This document shows, piece by piece, positions 6,921 to 15,463 of a stretch of 28,812 nt of DNA; within the stretch, counting starts at the first letter, position 1; the number at the start of each line of letters is the position of its first letter. The translations under genes were made by a program, and so were the position numbers. This DNA is from Actinomycetes bacterium (GTDB lineage Bacteria; Actinomycetota; Humimicrobiia; Humimicrobiales; Humimicrobiaceae). Where the stretch lies: positions 1 to 28,812 of the forward strand of contig JAUVXY010000002.1 of the NCBI GenBank assembly GCA_030603375.1, written 5' to 3'. The notes under the pieces were generated by a model. It saw only the letters and a list, made by a program, of their open reading frames with translations, had not been told where the DNA came from and ran no database searches.

Positions 6921-8327
6921 ATGAAGGGGCAGGCAAAAAAAGAAATAAAAGTATTTCCTTTAGACACAAGTAAGCTGGGAAGGATACCTCCATACAATGT
7001 AGAAGCTGAGGAATCTCTTTTAGGTTCGATGCTTATTTCAAGAGAAGCAATAATTTCTACCATTGAGATTATTAGCGAGGAAGATTTTTACAGGAGAGCA
7101 AACCAGGAAGTATTTAAGGCAATAATAGAATTATATGCAAAAGGGGAACCTGCGGATCCAATTACTATCGCAGATTATCTGGAGAAAAAAGGGTTGTTGG
7201 ATGAAGTTGGCGGTAAGACGTTTATACATTCACTTATAAGCAATATTCCGCTTGCATCTAATGTGCAGTACTATGCTAAGATTGTAAGGCATAATTCAAT
7301 TTTGAGGAAACTTATATATGCAGCTACAGAAATAGCAGCAATGGGATATGAAGTTCCGGAGGATTTAAATTCCACAGTAGATAAGGCCCAACAATTAGTA
7401 TTTTCAATTTCTCAGGATTTATATTCAGATACTAAAAACAGTAAATTTGCTTCAATTAAAGATGTGCTTTCAGAAGTTTATGAACAGGTCGAAAGTATGT
7501 ACGAAAAGAAATCCATGATAACGGGTGTTCCAACCGGCTATACGGATTTTGATCGTAAAACCTCTGGCTTCCAGGGTTCAGATTTAATTGTTTTAGCAGC
7601 AAGGCCCGGAATGGGGAAGACTTCATTAGCTTTAGGAATAGCAAAACATGTGGCATTGGAAGAAAAATTGCCGGTAGCGATATTTTCGCTGGAGATGTCC
7701 AAACAGCAGATTGCACAAAGAATGATGTGTGCAGAGGCAAGGATAGACCTGCAAAGACTTCGTTCAGGCAACTTAAGGGACGATGAATGGCCAAAACTTG
7801 CAAGAGCTATTGAAAGGCTGGCTGAGAGCAAAATGTATATTGACGACGCTGCTTTTTTAACTGTAATGGATCTGAGGGCGCGAGCCCGTATGCTTGTAAG
7901 TACATACGGCATAAAACTTTTGATTGTTGATTATCTTCAGCTTATGCAGTCCGGAACTAATTATAGAGGGAATAGAGTGCTGGAAATTACAGATATATCA
8001 AGAAATTTAAAAAGTATTGCCAAGGAATTAAAAATTCCTGTTGTTGCAGTATCACAGCTTTCAAGAGAAGTAGAAAAAAGAGAAAATAAAAGGCCTAGTT
8101 TGTCAGATCTCAGGGAGTCGGGAGCAATAGAGCAGGATGCAGACTTAGTGGTGTTTATATATAGAGATGATTATTATGATGAAAACAGTGAGGACAGGGG
8201 TAAAGCAGAAATAATCATAGCAAAACATAGAAATGGACCAGTAGGTAAAATTAATTTGAAATTTTTCAATGAATATGCATTATTTTTAAATTTGAGTCAA
8301 CCATACCAGGATGAAACGGAGGGTTAA
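6921..8327 (+). CDS. dnaB: Replicative DNA helicase DnaB
   Basis: The 468-residue protein has the DnaB N-terminal domain (RIPPYNVEAEESLLGSML, about 21-125) and a RecA-like C-terminal ATPase domain. Walker A is AARPGMGKTS (about 226-235), followed by IFSLEMSKQQIAQRM, Walker B LLIVDYLQLM (about 332), and VSQLSREVEKR and SDLRESGAIEQDAD as motifs H3/H4. It is the hexameric helicase that unwinds DNA at the fork (DnaC in B. subtilis naming). The ATG at 6921 is the first possible start after an in-frame stop at 6912, although AGGGGAG lies about 20 nt upstream, farther than usual. No intein is present. Confidence 0.97.
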   Translation: MKGQAKKEIKVFPLDTSKLGRIPPYNVEAEESLLGSMLISREAIISTIEIISEEDFYRRANQEVFKAIIELYAKGEPADPITIADYLEKKGLLDEVGGKTFIHSLISNIPLASNVQYYAKIVRHNSILRKLIYAATEIAAMGYEVPEDLNSTVDKAQQLVFSISQDLYSDTKNSKFASIKDVLSEVYEQVESMYEKKSMITGVPTGYTDFDRKTSGFQGSDLIVLAARPGMGKTSLALGIAKHVALEEKLPVAIFSLEMSKQQIAQRMMCAEARIDLQRLRSGNLRDDEWPKLARAIERLAESKMYIDDAAFLTVMDLRARARMLVSTYGIKLLIVDYLQLMQSGTNYRGNRVLEITDISRNLKSIAKELKIPVVAVSQLSREVEKRENKRPSLSDLRESGAIEQDADLVVFIYRDDYYDENSEDRGKAEIIIAKHRNGPVGKINLKFFNEYALFLNLSQPYQDETEG

Positions 8328-8332
8328 ATATT

Positions 8333-9661
8333 ATGTCTGCTGTAGTTATAATAGGTTCACAATGGGGAGATGAAGGCAAGGGGAGGATTATTGATTTGCT
8401 CTCAAACCATGTGGATATGGTTGTAAGGTTTCAGGGTGGCGATAACGCTGGCCATACAGTAGTTTTAGGTGATAAAAAGTTTAAACTTCACTTAATACCA
8501 TCAGGGATATTATATCCTGATGTTATATGCGTAATTGGCAATGGAGTAGTTATAAATCCCGAGGTATTAATAGCTGAACTGGATGATTTAGAAAAGAAAG
8601 GTATAAATATCAGCAACTTGCGAATTAGCTGTAATGCGCATCTTGTTATGCCGTATCACATAGTTTTAGATAAAGCAGGGGAGCATCGGTTAGGCAAGTC
8701 AAAAATAGGCACTACTCATAAAGGCATAGGTCCTGTGTATGAAGACAAAGCATCGAGATCCGGCATAAGAATACAGGATTTACTTGATCCAAAAATATTT
8801 AGAACCAAGCTGGAAGAATCTCTAAAATTCAAAAATGCTGTGATCGAGAAAGTGTACAATATGGAACCGCTGGATTTAGAAGAGATTTTTACAAAGTATA
8901 GAAAGTATGCTGATAGAATTGAAAAATATATAGTTGACACTTCATTTTTAACAAATAAAGCCATTAATGAAAACAAGAAAGTACTTTTTGAGGGCGCGCA
9001 GGGAACCCTTCTTGATATTGATCACGGAACCTATCCTTTTGTTACTTCTTCATCCACTATCTCCGGAGGAGTCTGTATTGGTGCCGGTGTCGGTCCTGGC
9101 AGAATAGATGAAGCAATTGCCATTACAAAAGCTTATGTTACAAGGGTGGGATCGGGACCGTTCCCTACAGAGGAAGAGGGCGACATTGGAAATTACCTGA
9201 GGAAAAAAGGTGTTGAATATGGGACTACAACCGGGAGGCCAAGAAGGTGCGGATGGCTGGATATTGTTGCCTTAAAATATTCGGTGATGATAAACTCTAT
9301 AGATAGCATAGTTATAACTAAATTAGATGTACTTAGCGGTCTTAAAAACATTAAGATTTGTACTGGTTACAAACATGGAGGCAAAATTTATAGCAGTCTT
9401 CCCCCTCATCAGACTATACTGCATAAGTGTGAGCCTATTTATGAGGAGTTTAAAGGATGGGACGAGGACATAAGCACGGTAAACAACTTTGGGGAACTTC
9501 CTGAAAATGCCCGGAGCTATATAGAAAAAATAGAGGGAATGCTCAAGGTGCCCGTATCGTTAATTAGCGTAGGTGCAGAAAGAAGTCGCATTATTGTAAG
9601 GGACGAAAGTCTGGTGCAGAGACTATTTAAGCAAAAAAGGCGTTCCGCTCTTACTGTTTAA
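8333..9661 (+). CDS. purA: Adenylosuccinate synthetase
   Basis: The 442-residue enzyme converts IMP and aspartate to adenylosuccinate using GTP, the first committed step to AMP. The P-loop region is GSQWGDEGKGR with catalytic Asp13, and the second catalytic His is in GGDNAGHTV. Further signatures are GTTHKGIGPVYEDKASRSGI, FEGAQGTLLDIDHGTYPFVT, TEEEGDIGNYLRKKG and TTGRPRRCGWLD. An SD (GGAGGG) lies 9 nt upstream. It follows dnaB by 5 nt, an arrangement shared with B. subtilis, and purD follows after 21 nt. Confidence 0.98.
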   Translation: MSAVVIIGSQWGDEGKGRIIDLLSNHVDMVVRFQGGDNAGHTVVLGDKKFKLHLIPSGILYPDVICVIGNGVVINPEVLIAELDDLEKKGINISNLRISCNAHLVMPYHIVLDKAGEHRLGKSKIGTTHKGIGPVYEDKASRSGIRIQDLLDPKIFRTKLEESLKFKNAVIEKVYNMEPLDLEEIFTKYRKYADRIEKYIVDTSFLTNKAINENKKVLFEGAQGTLLDIDHGTYPFVTSSSTISGGVCIGAGVGPGRIDEAIAITKAYVTRVGSGPFPTEEEGDIGNYLRKKGVEYGTTTGRPRRCGWLDIVALKYSVMINSIDSIVITKLDVLSGLKNIKICTGYKHGGKIYSSLPPHQTILHKCEPIYEEFKGWDEDISTVNNFGELPENARSYIEKIEGMLKVPVSLISVGAERSRIIVRDESLVQRLFKQKRRSALTV

Positions 9662-9682
9662 CTATATCATGATGGGAGTTTT

Positions 9683-10990
9683 ATGAAGGTGCTGGTTATT
9701 GGCAGCGGCGGCAGGGAGCACTGCCTTGTATGGGAAATTTCAAAAAGCAAGCTAGTAGATAAGATATATGCAATTCCCGGAAATGCGGGAATGGAAAAAT
9801 TAGCAGAATGCCTTAGCATGGATATATCAAGCAGTAATTTCGATGATATATTAAAGTTTGTTGAGGATAAAAAAATAGATTTAACAGTTGTTGGGCCTGA
9901 AACTCCTCTTGTTAACGGGATTGTTGATAATTTCAAAAGCAGGGGTTTCAAAATATTTGGTCCTGACAGGAAAGCCTCAATGCTTGAGGGGAGCAAGGTT
10001 TTTACCAAGGAACTTCTTCAAAAATACAATATACCCACTCCAGATGGAATTTTTTTTAAAAAAGAAGATTACGAGGATGCTGTTTATTTTTTAAAGAAAA
10101 AAGGAGAGGATAAATTTCCTGTAGTAATAAAAGCAGATGGCCTTGCTGCTGGCAAGGGTGTAATTATTGCTGAAAACAAGGAGCAGGCCATAGAAGCAGT
10201 GAAGGATTGTTTTGTTAGAAACAAATTTGGGGGCTCTGGCGATAGGATAATAATAGAGGATTTTTTGAGTGGATTTGAAGTATCACTTCTTTGTCTTTGT
10301 GATGGCAGCAATATAACTCCTATGATTTTGGCTCAGGATTATAAAAAAATTTATGAAGGGGATAAAGGGAAAAATACAGGAGGGATGGGAAGCTATAGCC
10401 CTGTACCTCTTGTAAACAAAGGAATATACGAAAAAATTCTAAGCAAAATTATGCATCCTGCTTATAATGCATTAATTAAAGAAGATATCAGATATCAGGG
10501 TGTCCTTTACGGAGGGCTGATTATAGCAGACAATGAGCCTTATCTGCTGGAATATAATTGTAGATTTGGCGACCCTGAAACACAGGCAATACTTCCAAGG
10601 CTTAAAGAAGATCTTGTGCCCCTGCTTATTGGTTGTGTTGACGGAAGTTTGGGTAAAAAGAAACTAATCTGGGACACTAACAAATGTGTCTGTGTTGTGA
10701 TTGCCTCGAATGGTTATCCCGAAAGCTCATCAAGCGGAGATATAATTGAAGGTCTTGACAGTCTGAATAAAAGTGACGATATAGATATTTTCCATGCAGG
10801 TACGAAGAAGAGTAATGGAAATATCGTTACAAATGGCGGCAGAGTGTTGGGAGTGGTTTCCAAAGCTGATAGTTTTAAAGAATGCAGGCAAAAAGTATAT
10901 TCAGCAATTGAAAATATAAAATTTAATGGAAAGCAGTACAGGAGAGATATTGCTTTAAGAGCAGAAGGGATGGATCAAAATGAACTGTAG
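9683..10990 (+). CDS. purD: Phosphoribosylamine-glycine ligase (GAR synthetase)
   Basis: The 435-residue ATP-grasp enzyme attaches glycine to phosphoribosylamine in purine synthesis. It begins VLVIGSGGREHCLVWEI, then shows TVVGPETPLVNGIVD and FGPDRKASMLEGSK. The ATP-grasp core has VVIKADGLAAGKGVI, and the metal/ATP-binding segment is LLEYNCRFGDPETQAILP. The C-terminal domain closes with NGGRVLGVVSKA. GGGAG precedes the ATG. It overlaps the start of purE by 11 nt, which implies translational coupling. Confidence 0.97.
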   Translation: MKVLVIGSGGREHCLVWEISKSKLVDKIYAIPGNAGMEKLAECLSMDISSSNFDDILKFVEDKKIDLTVVGPETPLVNGIVDNFKSRGFKIFGPDRKASMLEGSKVFTKELLQKYNIPTPDGIFFKKEDYEDAVYFLKKKGEDKFPVVIKADGLAAGKGVIIAENKEQAIEAVKDCFVRNKFGGSGDRIIIEDFLSGFEVSLLCLCDGSNITPMILAQDYKKIYEGDKGKNTGGMGSYSPVPLVNKGIYEKILSKIMHPAYNALIKEDIRYQGVLYGGLIIADNEPYLLEYNCRFGDPETQAILPRLKEDLVPLLIGCVDGSLGKKKLIWDTNKCVCVVIASNGYPESSSSGDIIEGLDSLNKSDDIDIFHAGTKKSNGNIVTNGGRVLGVVSKADSFKECRQKVYSAIENIKFNGKQYRRDIALRAEGMDQNEL

Positions 10991-11462
10991 CAGTAAAATT
11001 GTCTCTATAGTAATTGGTAGTATATCTGATAAAGAAATAATGAGAAAAGCTTCAGATGTTTTAGAAGAATTTGATGTAGGGTTTGAAGTAAACGTGCTTT
11101 CTGCTCACAGAATGCCTAACAGAACTTCTGAGTTTGCAAAAAATGCTGAGAGCCGGGGTATAGAGGTAATTATCGCTGGCGCAGGCAAAGCAGCACACTT
11201 GCCGGGTGTGATTGCTTCTTATACGACCATTCCTGTTATTGGAGTTCCCATAATGACCAAAGATCTGCGCGGGATAGATTCCCTACTGTCCATGGTGCAG
11301 ATGCCTTCAGGAGTTCCAGTTGCTTGTGTGGCTATTGATAATGCAAAGAATGCAGCATTGCTTGCACTAGAAATATTGTCTTTAAAGTATGAGGACATCA
11401 ATAAAAAATTGAAGAAATATAAAGCAAGTTTGGAAAATCCGGGGAATCTGTCATCAGGTTAA
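10980..11462 (+). CDS. purE: N5-carboxyaminoimidazole ribonucleotide mutase, class I PurE
   Basis: The 160-residue protein has the PurE signatures VIGSISDKEIM, NVLSAHRMPNRT (active-site His43) and AGAGKAAHLPGVIAS (His73), then GVPIMTKDLRGIDSLLSMVQ and PSGVPVACVAIDNAKNAALL. Class I enzymes move the carboxyl group of N5-CAIR to carbon to give CAIR. That normally needs PurK to make N5-CAIR, and purK is not in this window. The ATG lies inside the end of purD, so the two are probably co-translated. Confidence 0.95.
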   Translation: MNCSSKIVSIVIGSISDKEIMRKASDVLEEFDVGFEVNVLSAHRMPNRTSEFAKNAESRGIEVIIAGAGKAAHLPGVIASYTTIPVIGVPIMTKDLRGIDSLLSMVQMPSGVPVACVAIDNAKNAALLALEILSLKYEDINKKLKKYKASLENPGNLSSG

Positions 11463-11527
11463 TAAAATATGGCTACTTCAATTAAATTTTTATAGATCAC
11501 ACAGAAAAAAATGACGGCAAAATAGTT

Positions 11528-11556
11528 TTGACATCTAATATCTCATACCCTATAAT
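11528..11556 (+). promoter_or_regulatory. Consensus sigma-70-type promoter for greA-lysS
   Basis: TTGACA (11528-11533) and TATAAT (11551-11556) are both perfect and separated by the ideal 17 nt. Transcription would start near 11562-11564, about 85 nt before the greA ATG. It is the best promoter match in the window. Confidence 0.85.
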
Positions 11557-11568
11557 ACCTCAAAAATG

Positions 11569-11595
11569 AACTATTCTTTTCGCCAGGAATTAGTT
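11569..11595 (+). promoter_or_regulatory. Hairpin at the predicted 5' end of the greA mRNA
   Basis: AACTATTCTT (11569-11578) can pair with AGGAA-t-TAGTT (11585-11595), giving 10 bp with one bulged T, one U-G pair and a 6-nt loop. It starts about 6 nt after the predicted transcription start. It is too far from the SD (11634 on) to block it directly. Confidence 0.4.
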
Positions 11596-11648
11596 AATAA
11601 TAATTTCTTATACTGTGGTGTTTATGATAAAGTTTGGAGGGAAGTTCC

Positions 11649-12113
11649 ATGAAGCAATATCACTTAACAAAAGAAGGATATGAAAATTTATTAAAAGAAC
11701 TGGATGACCTCGTAGAAAACAAAAGGAAGGAAATCGCCGCAAGATTAAGGGAAGCAAAAGATTTTGGAGAGCTGAGCGAGAATCCTGAGTATGATTATGC
11801 TAAAAAAGAGCAGGCATTTGTGGAAGGAAGGATAGAACAAATTAATGAAATTTTACAAAATTATATCATTTTAAATGAAAACAACGGTAGAGATATAATA
11901 GCTATTGGCTCAACAGTAGCAGTCAGGGATCCGGAAGAGAAAAAGAACAGGAAGTATAAAATAGTAAGTTCAGTAGAATCAAATCCTGAAGAAAATAAAA
12001 TTTCAGATGAATCGCCAATGGGGATGGCCCTTTTAGGCAAGAAAATAGGGGAAGAAATAGCATTTAAAGTGCTGAACAAGGTAAGAAAGCTTAAAATAAT
12101 TGATATAATCTGA
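11649..12113 (+). CDS. greA: Transcription elongation factor GreA
   Basis: The 154-residue protein has the N-terminal coiled coil with the family signature FGELSENPEYDYAKKEQAF followed by VEGRIEQI. The acidic tip residues that enter the RNA polymerase secondary channel are in this part. The C-terminal FKBP-like domain has IAIGSTVAVRD, SPMGMALLGKKIGEEI. GreA rescues backtracked polymerase by stimulating RNA cleavage. The ATG at 11649 follows TTGGAGGGA at 6-nt spacing; the in-frame TTG at 11634 lies within the SD and is not the start. lysS follows after 67 nt, a common pairing. Confidence 0.96.
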   Translation: MKQYHLTKEGYENLLKELDDLVENKRKEIAARLREAKDFGELSENPEYDYAKKEQAFVEGRIEQINEILQNYIILNENNGRDIIAIGSTVAVRDPEEKKNRKYKIVSSVESNPEENKISDESPMGMALLGKKIGEEIAFKVLNKVRKLKIIDII

Positions 12114-12180
12114 CGAAACATGCTATATATACCAAAAAATATATTTATACTTATAAAATTTAACTATTAAAACTGGGACA

Positions 12181-13713
12181 ATGAAGACTGAGAATAAAAT
12201 TACAGAACTAAATGCAGAGTACCTATTAGAACTGGAAGAGCCATTAAGTGAGCCGCTAAAGGTAAAGCTTGGTAAAGTAAAAGCCTTGAAAGAATCAGGA
12301 GAGGTTATTTACAAAAAAAACTATGCCGGAAGGGTATGTATAGGGGATATAAGGAAGAGATATTCTTCTCTTGAGATAGGTCACAAAACAGAAAGTACCT
12401 TCAAGATTGCTGGCAGGGTTATGATCTTTAGAAAACACGGGAAGGCCACCTTTGCTGATATGAGGGATTTCACAGGAGAAATCCAATTATACGCTAATTT
12501 AAAAAATATCGGTGAAGAGGAATATAATAAGTTTTTGGATTTGGACATTGGTGACTGGATAGGTGCAGAGGGAAACATTTTTAAAACACGAACCGGAGAG
12601 CTTTCACTGAGTATAACTAATTTTGTGCTTCTCAGTAAGACTATCCGCACGCTTCCTGAAAAATGGCATGGGCTCAAGGACAAAGAGTTAAGATACAGAC
12701 AAAGATATTTGGACTTCCTGATGAATCCTGATGTTAAAAAAACTTTTTTGAGTAGAATTAAAATAATAGAAGCCCTAAGAGAGTTTCTAAAGGGCAATGG
12801 CTTTTTAGAGGTTGAGACTCCAATGCTCCATCCAATTCCCGGAGGAGCTGCTGCTCGCCCTTTTGCTACGCACCATAACGCTTTGGATATTGATCTATAT
12901 TTAAGGATAGCCCCGGAATTGTATTTGAAAAGACTGATAATTGCTGGGTTTGAAAAGGTATTTGAACTGAATAGGAACTTCAGGAACGAAGGGATCTCTT
13001 ATAAGCATAATCCGGAATTTACGATGTTGGAATTTTATCAGGCGTTCTCGGACTACAATGATTTAATGGATTTAACAGAGGAACTGATTAAATTTGTGGT
13101 ACAGAAAACTTTGGGCAATCTAAGTTCAAATTACAGAGGAAACATCATAAATTTTGAAGGAGCATGGCAAAGAAAAACAATGATTGGTGCAATCTATGAT
13201 TTTGGAGGAATAAAATTAAGTTTTGACAGCAGTATTGAGGAACTAACTTCAATAGCTGAAAACCTGGATTTAAAAATAAATAAAGACTATGGCAAGGGTA
13301 AAATTATTGAAGAAATTTTTGAAGCTGTTGCTCAGCCTAAATTGATACAGCCTACCTTTATTAAAGATTACCCAATAGATATTTCCCCGCTTGCAAGGAA
13401 AAAATCTGAAGATGTAAATTTAACTGAGAGGTTTGAACTTTTTGCAGGAGGAGAAGAAATAGCAAATGCTTTTTCAGAGTTAACTGACCCTGCAGAACAG
13501 CTGCAAAGGTTTAAAAGACAGGTAAAAAGTAAAGATGATGAGGAAAGAGTTACCGGTAAAATTGATGTTGATTTCTTAAGAGCTCTTGAATATGGAATGC
13601 CTCCAACAGGCGGAGAGGGAATTGGCATTGATAGATTGGCTATGATTTTGACTGATAGCAATTCAATTAGAGATGTGATACTATTTCCTCTCATGAGAGC
13701 TGAGAACGATTAA
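12181..13713 (+). CDS. lysS: Lysyl-tRNA synthetase, class II
   Basis: The 510-residue enzyme charges tRNA-Lys. An N-terminal OB-fold anticodon-binding domain (about 75-165) contains AGRVMIFRKHGKATFADM. The class II catalytic core shows motif 1 around FLEVETPMLHPIPGGA, then RPFATHHNALDIDLYLRIAP, motif 2 FELNRNFRNEGISYKHNPEF, and motif 3 GEGIGIDRLAMILTDS. Leu/Tyr-rich flanks match LysRS rather than AspRS or AsnRS. The first 50 residues are a divergent extension. The SD is weak (only GGGA close to the ATG). Its place before mcsA matches the lysS-ctsR region of Bacillota. Confidence 0.97.
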   Translation: MKTENKITELNAEYLLELEEPLSEPLKVKLGKVKALKESGEVIYKKNYAGRVCIGDIRKRYSSLEIGHKTESTFKIAGRVMIFRKHGKATFADMRDFTGEIQLYANLKNIGEEEYNKFLDLDIGDWIGAEGNIFKTRTGELSLSITNFVLLSKTIRTLPEKWHGLKDKELRYRQRYLDFLMNPDVKKTFLSRIKIIEALREFLKGNGFLEVETPMLHPIPGGAAARPFATHHNALDIDLYLRIAPELYLKRLIIAGFEKVFELNRNFRNEGISYKHNPEFTMLEFYQAFSDYNDLMDLTEELIKFVVQKTLGNLSSNYRGNIINFEGAWQRKTMIGAIYDFGGIKLSFDSSIEELTSIAENLDLKINKDYGKGKIIEEIFEAVAQPKLIQPTFIKDYPIDISPLARKKSEDVNLTERFELFAGGEEIANAFSELTDPAEQLQRFKRQVKSKDDEERVTGKIDVDFLRALEYGMPPTGGEGIGIDRLAMILTDSNSIRDVILFPLMRAEND

Positions 13714-13756
13714 TAGTCCCAAGCCTATATTCGTTAGTATTTGACATAAAAAGTGA

Positions 13757-13784
13757 TATAATTTAGCTGTCTACTATAATTTAG
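13757..13784 (+). promoter_or_regulatory. Direct repeats over tandem -10-like elements before mcsA
   Basis: TATAATTTAG occurs twice, at 13757-13766 and 13775-13784, with an 8-nt gap (18-nt period). Each copy includes a perfect TATAAT. A TTGACA lies at 13741-13746, but only 10 nt from the first and 28 nt from the second, so no copy has a standard -35 spacing. The layout could be two weak promoters, or an operator overlapping a promoter. The heptad repeat of a CtsR site (GGTCAAA) and a CIRCE element are not present. Confidence 0.45.
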
Positions 13785-13807
13785 AAAACCAGAGCAAGGG
13801 ACTTCAG

Positions 13808-14359
13808 ATGATTTGTGATAGTTGTGGCAAAAACAAAGCAAACATTCATTTAATTAAAGCTATTAACAATCATGATGCTAAAAAAATGAATTTATGCAAT
13901 GATTGTGCAAAAAATTTGTTATTTTCTGCCGGCGAAAGCTTTTTCAGCGATCTGGCTGAAATTCTTTCCAGTATACTTGAAATTGATGTTAAATTTTATA
14001 GGGGCGATGAGAATAAAAAATTTTTTGACAGTATTGATTGGATTGACGACAAGAAATGTCACTATTGCGGTACAGATTTAAAGACCATAAAAAAGATTGG
14101 AAAAGTTGGGTGCCCAAACTGTTATGATGAATTTAAGGATGTCATTTATCCTTTGATAAAATCTATTCATGGAAAAATTGGGCACATGGGTAAGGTGCCG
14201 TGCAACAGCAGTAAGAGATTGAAAAACGAAAAGATTTTAAGGGATTTAAAGTTTGAGCTTGACGAAGCGGTAATTATAGAAAATTTTGAGAGAGCAGCAC
14301 AATTGAGAGATATGATAAAAAAAATGCAGAAAAAATTATATAAATCAAGCAGCAGGTAA
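13808..14359 (+). CDS. mcsA: McsA-like zinc-finger activator of the McsB arginine kinase
   Basis: The 183-residue protein has four CxxC motifs (residues 3/6, 30/33, 84/87 and 102/105), the two-zinc-finger layout of McsA. It ends with a UVR-type helical motif (about 140-178: LKFELDEAVIIENFERAAQL then RDMIKKM). In B. subtilis McsA binds and activates McsB and helps it act with ClpC. AAGGG stands 7 nt before the ATG. mcsB follows after 8 nt and clpC after that. The usual first gene of this operon, ctsR, is absent; the gene before it is lysS. Confidence 0.92.
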   Translation: MICDSCGKNKANIHLIKAINNHDAKKMNLCNDCAKNLLFSAGESFFSDLAEILSSILEIDVKFYRGDENKKFFDSIDWIDDKKCHYCGTDLKTIKKIGKVGCPNCYDEFKDVIYPLIKSIHGKIGHMGKVPCNSSKRLKNEKILRDLKFELDEAVIIENFERAAQLRDMIKKMQKKLYKSSSR

Positions 14360-14367
14360 TTAAAAAG

Positions 14368-15462
14368 ATGGGTAAAACAAATTTATTTTCAACAATGTGT
14401 AAAAACAGTGATGTTGGAATGAAAACCAGCAAAGATGCCAGAAGTAAAATTATTTTAACTACGCGAATACAACTGGCAAGAAATCTTTCCGGCCATAAGT
14501 TTGGAAGTATAAGCAGCAATCAAGAAAAAAATGATATATTAAATTTAATTATAGGTGTGGCCAGCGGTATAAAAGAATTAAGCGATTATAAATTTTATAC
14601 AGTTAATAAATTGACAAAAGTTCAGAGAAGACTGCTCGTAGAAAAACACTTAATGAGCCCAGGAATGACCAGTAAAATGCATGGGAAAGGAGTACTGGTA
14701 AAATCTTGTCCTGGCAACAATAGAAAATCTGTCTCAATAATGATAAACGGAGAAGATCATCTGCGAATTCAATGTGTATCCCAGGGCTTGAATGTCAGGG
14801 AGTCATGCAAGGAAATAATGAGAATAGAGAAGAAGTTGGAAAAAAAGTTAACTTTTGCCTTCAGCAGCAAATTGGGATATCTTACTGCTTGTCCGGTGAA
14901 TTTAGGCACTGCTCTTAGGATTTCAGTTATTGCTCATTTGCCCGGGTTGGTGATGAGTTCAGAAATAACAAATTTCATTAATAACTTAACTAATGTAGGT
15001 TGCAGAATTGTAGGATATTTTGGGGAAAACTCTGAAATTGTTGGAAATTTATTCCAGATATCCAGCAGGGCTACTCTTGGCAGGAGTGAAGAGGATATAG
15101 TTGAAGAAATGAATGCAATTTGTTTAAATATAGTTGACGAAGAAGAAAAATCAAGGCAAGCATTAAAAGCAAATCACCTTGTAGACATGGAAGATAGTGT
15201 GTACCGCTCATATGGTGTGTTGAAATACGCAAAGATGCTGTCATACGAAGAGTCGCTTGAGCTTTTGTCAATGGTTGAATTAGGCATGGAACTTGGTATT
15301 GTTAAAAATGTAAAAAAATTTAATTTTAGCAAGCTTGTTAACATAATTGGAAATTCACACATAATGCTTAGTATGAAAAAGGATAGGAAGTTAAGAGAAG
15401 ACGAGGTAGATTTTATCCGTGCTAATGTGATTAGGGAGAAAATTTTAAAGAGGATTAGATAA
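14368..15462 (+). CDS. mcsB: McsB-type protein arginine kinase
   Basis: This 364-residue phosphagen-kinase-fold protein should phosphorylate arginines on proteins, marking them for ClpC-ClpP. Family signatures are TTRIQLARNL, LVEKHLMSPGM, IMINGEDHLRIQ, GYLTACPVNLGTALRISV with the conserved Cys, YFGENSEIVGNLFQIS and TLGRSEEDIVEEM. Two changes stand out. Gln35 replaces the second Arg of the usual SSRxRLAR motif, which contacts ATP phosphates in phosphagen kinases. Gly128 replaces the first Glu of the usual NEEDH. The catalytic-looking Glu-Asp-His and the GExSE loop are kept, so activity is likely but should be tested. The start is uncertain: ATG 14368 is used; 14395 and 14419 are in-frame alternatives. 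Confidence 0.93.
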   Translation: MGKTNLFSTMCKNSDVGMKTSKDARSKIILTTRIQLARNLSGHKFGSISSNQEKNDILNLIIGVASGIKELSDYKFYTVNKLTKVQRRLLVEKHLMSPGMTSKMHGKGVLVKSCPGNNRKSVSIMINGEDHLRIQCVSQGLNVRESCKEIMRIEKKLEKKLTFAFSSKLGYLTACPVNLGTALRISVIAHLPGLVMSSEITNFINNLTNVGCRIVGYFGENSEIVGNLFQISSRATLGRSEEDIVEEMNAICLNIVDEEEKSRQALKANHLVDMEDSVYRSYGVLKYAKMLSYEESLELLSMVELGMELGIVKNVKKFNFSKLVNIIGNSHIMLSMKKDRKLREDEVDFIRANVIREKILKRIR

Positions 15463-15463
15463 T

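Noticed and set aside
11187..11189. Lys70 in PurE, where E. coli-type enzymes have Gly (GAGGAAHLPG versus GAGKAAHLPG)
   Set aside because: Variation at this position (Lys, Met) is, as far as I recall, common in clostridial-type PurE, and the active-site His and flanking residues are intact.
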